A stretch of DNA of 64,000 bases from Arthrospira sp. PCC 9108 (GTDB taxonomy: Bacteria; Cyanobacteriota; Cyanobacteriia; Cyanobacteriales; Microcoleaceae): NCBI GenBank assembly GCA_016745315.1, contig CP066886.1:6014501-6078500 (forward strand), given 5' to 3'. The notes below the pieces were generated by a model. It saw only the letters and a program-made list of their open reading frames with translations, had not been told where the DNA came from and did not search any database. Positions within the stretch are counted from its first letter, which is position 1. The number at the start of each line of letters is the position of its first letter. Shown here piece by piece: positions 63,840 to 64,000 of the stretch. Made by a program: the position numbers and the translations under genes.

Positions 63840-64000
63840 CTACATTAATCGCAGTAATTCAATTAATGCAATTAATACATTAGAATCAAGTTGTTTAACC
63901 TTGTTATAAAGACTCTCAAAGCTAGGGTCACAATCCAAAACCTTAGCCCCTTCTGTTAACCTTTCCTCGAAGGTTTTGTATTTTGCCTTTCCATTAAATC
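63840..64000 (-). CDS. Partial hypothetical protein at the window edge
   Basis: C-terminal ~53 residues only, open to the end of the window: KAKYKTFEERLTEGAKVLDC, then DPSFESLYNKVKQLDSNVLI and ALIELLRLM, stop at 63840-63842. Helical and charged. On the same strand as the small-gene module and separated from it by a palindrome. Function unknown. Confidence 0.5.
   Translation of the reverse strand, partial: FNGKAKYKTFEERLTEGAKVLDCDPSFESLYNKVKQLDSNVLIALIELLRLM

Overview
The window looks like the chromosome of a filamentous, oxygenic cyanobacterium, most likely an Arthrospira/Limnospira-type genome. The octamer GCGATCGC (HIP1) is scattered through almost every gene. Photosynthesis genes are present: prk, petM, psaX, a ycf39-type PSII assembly factor and an nblR-type regulator. 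Intergenic space is filled with several families of tandem and dispersed repeats. The genus is an inference; cyanobacterial origin is secure. No tRNA, rRNA or CRISPR array was seen.

Layout. 1-6.4 kb: a DevB-type exporter adaptor (cut by the window edge) facing its probable TetR repressor, then era, then an HlyD-like adaptor plus MacB-like permease. 6.4-7.7 kb: fifteen tandem hairpin units of about 84 bp. 7.7-20 kb: a SpoIID-type protein, tex, an Hsp70-like protein, a class A beta-lactamase fold protein, two alpha/beta hydrolases, a DUF1816 protein, a PhoD-type phosphatase with N-terminal repeats, a second hairpin array and a frameshifted methyltransferase. 20-25.4 kb: metG, a LabA-like NYN protein overlapping lptC, and prk. 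25.4-30.5 kb: a duplicated cassette in which a degenerate kinase lobe is followed by a membrane-anchored PQQ-type propeller; each cassette is bordered by paired ~199-bp repeats carrying a near-consensus promoter. 30.5-34 kb: moaA (frameshifted), rpsD, a secreted Cys-repeat protein and pdxA. 34-39 kb: a nucleotide-sugar cluster (rfbF, an SDR epimerase/dehydratase, two C-methyltransferase-family proteins) and petM. 39-48 kb: ycf39-like, nadK, nblR-like, a DUF192 lipoprotein, a probable structured ncRNA, a DUF362 protein whose 3' end is duplicated around a methyltransferase gene, and recG (frameshifted). 48-52 kb: a TPR plus trypsin-like protease gene with two co-oriented envelope genes. 52-55.2 kb: a coiled-coil protein, tsf, rpsB and psaX.

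55.5-64 kb is accessory DNA. A Septu-like pair (PtuA-type ATPase and PtuB-type HNH protein), both broken, sits between two arrays of 28-bp tandem repeats. Next come an antitoxin-like gene with a replaced 3' end and a truncated, nonsense-mutated MmeI-type restriction/modification gene. After about 1 kb of non-coding DNA with a possible pseudoknotted RNA, an AT-rich operon of small overlapping genes with a P-loop ATPase runs off the window, resembling a satellite, plasmid or prophage module.

Six genes (the 18.8-kb methyltransferase, both propeller cassettes, moaA, recG and the 50-kb secreted protein) are each split by loss of exactly one base in a G/C run. This could be sequencing undercalling or real slippage. 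It matters for reading the annotation because moaA and recG are housekeeping genes. The best candidates for new biology are the paralogous pseudokinase/propeller cassettes with the same slippery junction, the promoter-bearing repeat pairs around them, the pseudoknotted intergenic RNA, and the repeat-bracketed defence remnant.
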